A DNA stretch of 64,000 bases from Cryobacterium suzukii (GTDB lineage Bacteria; Actinomycetota; Actinomycetes; Actinomycetales; Microbacteriaceae), in the NCBI RefSeq assembly GCF_004403185.1, contig NZ_SOHJ01000002.1, positions 62,001 to 126,000 on the forward strand, given 5' to 3'. Shown in pieces: positions 61,486 through 64,000 of this stretch. The translations under genes and the position numbers were made by a program. Numbering within the stretch: position 1 is the first letter of the stretch; each line of letters begins with the position of its first letter. The notes beneath the pieces are model-generated. The model was not told the origin of the DNA. It saw only the letters and a list, made by a program, of their open reading frames with translations, and searched no databases.

Positions 61486-62112
61486 ATGCAGAAATTCACC
61501 ACCGTCACCGGCATCGCGGTGCCGCTGCGCCGTTCCAACGTCGATACCGACCAGATCATTCCAGCCGTGCATCTCAAGCGCGTCACGCGCACCGGCTTTG
61601 AAGACGCGTTGTTCGCGGCCTGGCGCCTCGACCCGGACTTCGTCATCAATAAGAAGGAGTACCAGGGCGGTCGCGTGCTCATCGCCGGGGCGGACTTCGG
61701 AATTGGCTCATCGCGCGAACACGCTGTCTGGGCGCTGCGCGACTACGGCTTCGACGTGGTACTCAGCCCCCGGTTCGGCGACATCTTTCGCGGAAACTCC
61801 GGCAAACAGGGCTTGCTCGCCGGCCAGATCAGTGAGGCGGATGCCGAAACCCTGTGGAACCTGGTCGAGTGCGCCCCCGGGGTGGAGTTGACCGTGGATC
61901 TGGTGAGTAAAACAGTGCGTGTCGGGGATCTGACCGTGAATTTCGAAATCGACGATTACACTAGATGGCGGCTGCTCGAAGGTCTCGATGACATCGGGCT
62001 GACTCTGCGTGACGAAGCGCGGATCGAGGAATTTGAAGGGACGCGAGAGTCGTGGTTGCCCCGCACCCTTCCGGCGCTCTCCGCAGATTCGGCCCGCGTC
62101 AATTTGCAGTAA
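61486..62112 (+). CDS. leuD: 3-isopropylmalate dehydratase small subunit
   Basis: 208 residues from ATG 61486. Swivel domain of the dehydratase: [20 protein letters not shown], then [20 protein letters not shown] and [16 protein letters not shown] are diagnostic of LeuD. Pairs with LeuC. Immediately downstream of leuC with a two-base gap and no own promoter, so the pair forms one operon. Confidence 0.97.
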   Translation: MQKFTTVTGIAVPLRRSNVDTDQIIPAVHLKRVTRTGFEDALFAAWRLDPDFVINKKEYQGGRVLIAGADFGIGSSREHAVWALRDYGFDVVLSPRFGDIFRGNSGKQGLLAGQISEADAETLWNLVECAPGVELTVDLVSKTVRVGDLTVNFEIDDYTRWRLLEGLDDIGLTLRDEARIEEFEGTRESWLPRTLPALSADSARVNLQ

Positions 62113-62149
62113 TTTGTATTGCACCAATTTGCATTAGGACAGGTATTTT

Positions 62150-63589
62150 GTGAGCACTCTCAGCGAAGCACGGCGTGATCAAGAGGCGAAGAATTTGAAC
62201 GATGCCAGGCAGCACGACGATGCGAACGAGCGCGGGAGTGCTCAGAACCACGGGGCATCCGTTGGTCTCACCGCCGACAAAATCACCATCCGCGGCGGTA
62301 TTCCGCTGGTCGGTCGCATCGAGGTGAAGGGGGCGAAGAACCTTGTCACCAAGGCCATGGTCGCGGCACTGCTCGGTGAAACCCCGAGCGTTCTCAAGGA
62401 CGTTCCGAACATCAGCGATGTTCGGATCGTTCGCGGTCTGCTCGAGGTGCACGGCGTCAAGGTAACCGAGGGTGACGAGCCTGGAACCCTCGTGCTTGAC
62501 CCGGTCGACGTGGAAAGTGCGCACTTCGCCGCGATCGACGCCCACGCGGGGTCCTCGCGCATCCCCATTTTGTTCTGCGGTCCGCTGTTGCACCGGCTCG
62601 GCGAAGCCTTCATTCCCGACCTCGGCGGCTGCCGTATCGGAGACCGGCCGATCGACTTTCACCTCGAGGTGCTGCGCAAGTTTGGCGCCGTCGTCGAAAA
62701 GCAGCCCAACGGCATCCGTATGTCTGCGCCGAATGGTCTCAAGGGCGCCAAGCTTGAACTGCCGTACCCGAGCGTGGGCGCGACCGAGCAGGTGCTGCTC
62801 ACCGCGGTGAGGGCCGAGGGTCTCACCGAGCTCAAGGGCGCGGCGATCGAGCCTGAGATCATGGATCTCATTAACATTCTGCAGAAGATGGGTGCCATCA
62901 TCACGGTCGATACTGATCGGGTGATCCGCATCGAGGGCGTCGCGCGCTTGGTGGGTTACAACCACCGTGCCCTGTTCGACCGCAACGAGGCCGCCAGCTG
63001 GGCTGCCGCTGCCCTCGCCACCGACGGCGACATCTTCGTCGGTGGTGCCCGGCAGGCTGAGATGATCACCTTCCTCAACGTCTTCCGCAAGGTCGGTGGC
63101 GCCTTTGATATCTGCGACGACGGGATCCGCTTTTATCACCCCGGTGGCGACCTCAAGCCCGTCATTATCGAAACGGGCGTTCACCCCGGCTTCATGACGG
63201 ACTGGCAGCAGCCGCTCGTCATCGCTCTGACCAAGGCGCACGGAACGTCGATCGTGCACGAAACGGTGTACGAGCAGCGGTTCGGCTTCGTCGACGCGCT
63301 CGTTGAGATGGGCGCGACCATTCAAATTCACAAGGAATGCCTTGGTGGGCACACGTGCCGGTTTGGCCAGCGCAATTTCAATCACTCGGCCGTCATTACC
63401 GGCCCGACGAAGCTGCGCGGCGCCGACATCATCGTGCCCGACCTGCGCGGCGGGTTCAGCCACCTGATCGCGGCGCTTTCGGCCGAAGGTACTTCGACGG
63501 TCAGCAACGTGGGAATCATCAGCCGCGGGTACGAGAACTTCATCGGCAAGCTGCGGCTTTTGGGGGCGGACTTCGATCTCGAAGGATAA
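62150..63589 (+). CDS. murA: UDP-N-acetylglucosamine 1-carboxyvinyltransferase
   Basis: 479 residues from GTG 62150. First committed step of peptidoglycan synthesis: transfers enolpyruvate from PEP to UDP-GlcNAc. The EPSP-synthase fold has IEVKGAKNLVTKAMVAALL (PEP/UDP site), DVPNISDVRIV, the catalytic-loop Cys in LGGCRIGDRPIDFH, and RGADIIVPDLRGGFSHLIAA. An N-terminal extension of about 40 hydrophilic residues (KNLNDARQHDDANER) precedes the core, common in Microbacteriaceae. Next to leuD and plsC, a conserved order. Confidence 0.96.
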   Translation: MSTLSEARRDQEAKNLNDARQHDDANERGSAQNHGASVGLTADKITIRGGIPLVGRIEVKGAKNLVTKAMVAALLGETPSVLKDVPNISDVRIVRGLLEVHGVKVTEGDEPGTLVLDPVDVESAHFAAIDAHAGSSRIPILFCGPLLHRLGEAFIPDLGGCRIGDRPIDFHLEVLRKFGAVVEKQPNGIRMSAPNGLKGAKLELPYPSVGATEQVLLTAVRAEGLTELKGAAIEPEIMDLINILQKMGAIITVDTDRVIRIEGVARLVGYNHRALFDRNEAASWAAAALATDGDIFVGGARQAEMITFLNVFRKVGGAFDICDDGIRFYHPGGDLKPVIIETGVHPGFMTDWQQPLVIALTKAHGTSIVHETVYEQRFGFVDALVEMGATIQIHKECLGGHTCRFGQRNFNHSAVITGPTKLRGADIIVPDLRGGFSHLIAALSAEGTSTVSNVGIISRGYENFIGKLRLLGADFDLEG

Positions 63590-63596
63590 TAGGCGC

Positions 63597-64000
63597 GTGC
63601 CTGAAAATAACGACGTGCCCGTAATTTCCGAGTCATCCGTGCCGCCGACCCGAATTCGTTCGGAGAAGAGCAGGCCGAGCGCCTTCTGGATCCTCGCCGG
63701 GCTGATCCTGCCGGTCATGAATCTGGCCGCACGGTACGAGATCATCGACGCTCACAAGTTTCCGCGCAGCGGCGCGTTCGTATTCTCACCCAACCACTAC
63801 AGCGAGATCGACCCCGTGGTGATGGGAGTCGTCGCCTGGAAGCTGGGGCGGTTGCCGCGATTCCTGGCGAAGGCATCCGTTTTCGAGATTCCCATCATCG
63901 GCGCGGTGCTGCGCAAATCGGGCCAGATTCCGGTGCAGCGCGGCGGTTCGGTGCGCGGGAGTGAGCCGGTCAAGGCCGCCCAGCGTTTGGCCGAAAAGGG
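63597..64000 (+). CDS. 1-acylglycerol-3-phosphate acyltransferase (PlsC family), 5' part
   Basis: The frame is open from GTG 63597 to the window edge, 134 residues. The acyltransferase motif is present as NHYSEID (His and Asp of HX4D), after one hydrophobic segment (AFWILAGLILPVMNLAA). A PRFLAKASVFEIP block and QIPVQRGGS follow as in PlsC. Makes phosphatidic acid for membrane lipids. Begins 7 bases after murA. Confidence 0.9.
   Translation, partial: MPENNDVPVISESSVPPTRIRSEKSRPSAFWILAGLILPVMNLAARYEIIDAHKFPRSGAFVFSPNHYSEIDPVVMGVVAWKLGRLPRFLAKASVFEIPIIGAVLRKSGQIPVQRGGSVRGSEPVKAAQRLAEK

Noticed and set aside
62099..63745. Antisense 548-codon open frame opposite murA
   Set aside because: High-GC shadow of murA.
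1..64000. CRISPR arrays, rRNA genes and intact insertion sequences
   Set aside because: No regularly spaced direct repeats, rRNA-like sequence or intact transposase was seen.

Overview
The window looks like a chromosomal segment of a high-GC Gram-positive actinobacterium, most likely Microbacteriaceae and plausibly a cold-adapted genus such as Cryobacterium. The grounds are the leuC-leuD-murA-plsC order at the right end, many GTG starts, overlapping starts and stops, GC-rich hairpin terminators, a LARTG cell-wall sorting signal of actinobacterial type, and a secreted DUF3494 ice-binding protein. The genus is an inference.

Layout. (1) 1-519: 3' end of a zinc-type threonine/sorbitol dehydrogenase-like gene. 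(2) About 500-6480: a decayed integration site. It holds a GntR relic, two diverged copies of an excisionase/integrase junction, a tyrosine recombinase broken by frameshifts, an MmpS-like lipoprotein, a GIY-YIG nuclease fusion, a DUF6994-like gene without a good start, a gene with an in-frame TGA and an ssb-like gene. (3) 6665-12334: a divergent LysR regulator and a five-gene operon: HisD-family dehydrogenase, polar amino acid ABC transporter, and formamidase/acetamidase-like amidase. (4) 12335-13473: no recognisable gene. (5) 13474-34221: a 21-kb catabolic island. The plus strand carries four SDRs, an FCD-type GntR regulator, an iron alcohol dehydrogenase, an aldehyde dehydrogenase, a Liv-type ABC importer, a zinc alcohol dehydrogenase, an ornithine cyclodeaminase/mu-crystallin family protein, an LhgO-like flavoprotein and an acetolactate-synthase-like ThDP enzyme. 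The convergent minus strand carries a fused E1 alpha/beta 2-oxoacid dehydrogenase, its E2 and a VOC protein. Near-identical 12-bp palindromes lie before the alcohol dehydrogenase and before the E1/E2 operon, which suggests one regulon.

(6) 34738-39752: four small, mostly membrane-protein genes downstream of a large MalT/LAL-type LuxR regulator. (7) 40101-44826: HAD hydrolase, small helical protein, orphan ParA and a large membrane protein ending at a strong terminator. (8) 45088-48886: a PAS-PAS-kinase-REC-REC hybrid kinase and a REC-REC protein; one receiver in each is degenerate. (9) 49004-51048: MacB/FtsX-type ABC exporter behind a tandem palindromic operator. (10) 51157-54044: metallo-beta-lactamase-fold hydrolase, tRNA-Glu(CUC), histidine phosphatase and a methyltransferase. 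(11) 54343-57759: ice-binding surface protein with seven Ig-like repeats. (12) 57821-64000: yybP-ykoY riboswitch with terC, PP2C phosphatase, leucine leader with leuC-leuD, murA, and the 5' part of a PlsC-type acyltransferase.

The main candidate for undescribed biology is the catabolic island: one importer, many alcohol/ketone oxidoreductases and two separate ThDP-dependent systems under an apparently shared operator. Its substrate cannot be read from the sequence; oxidation of a polyol, diol or hydroxyketone followed by ThDP-dependent C-C cleavage is the inference offered.
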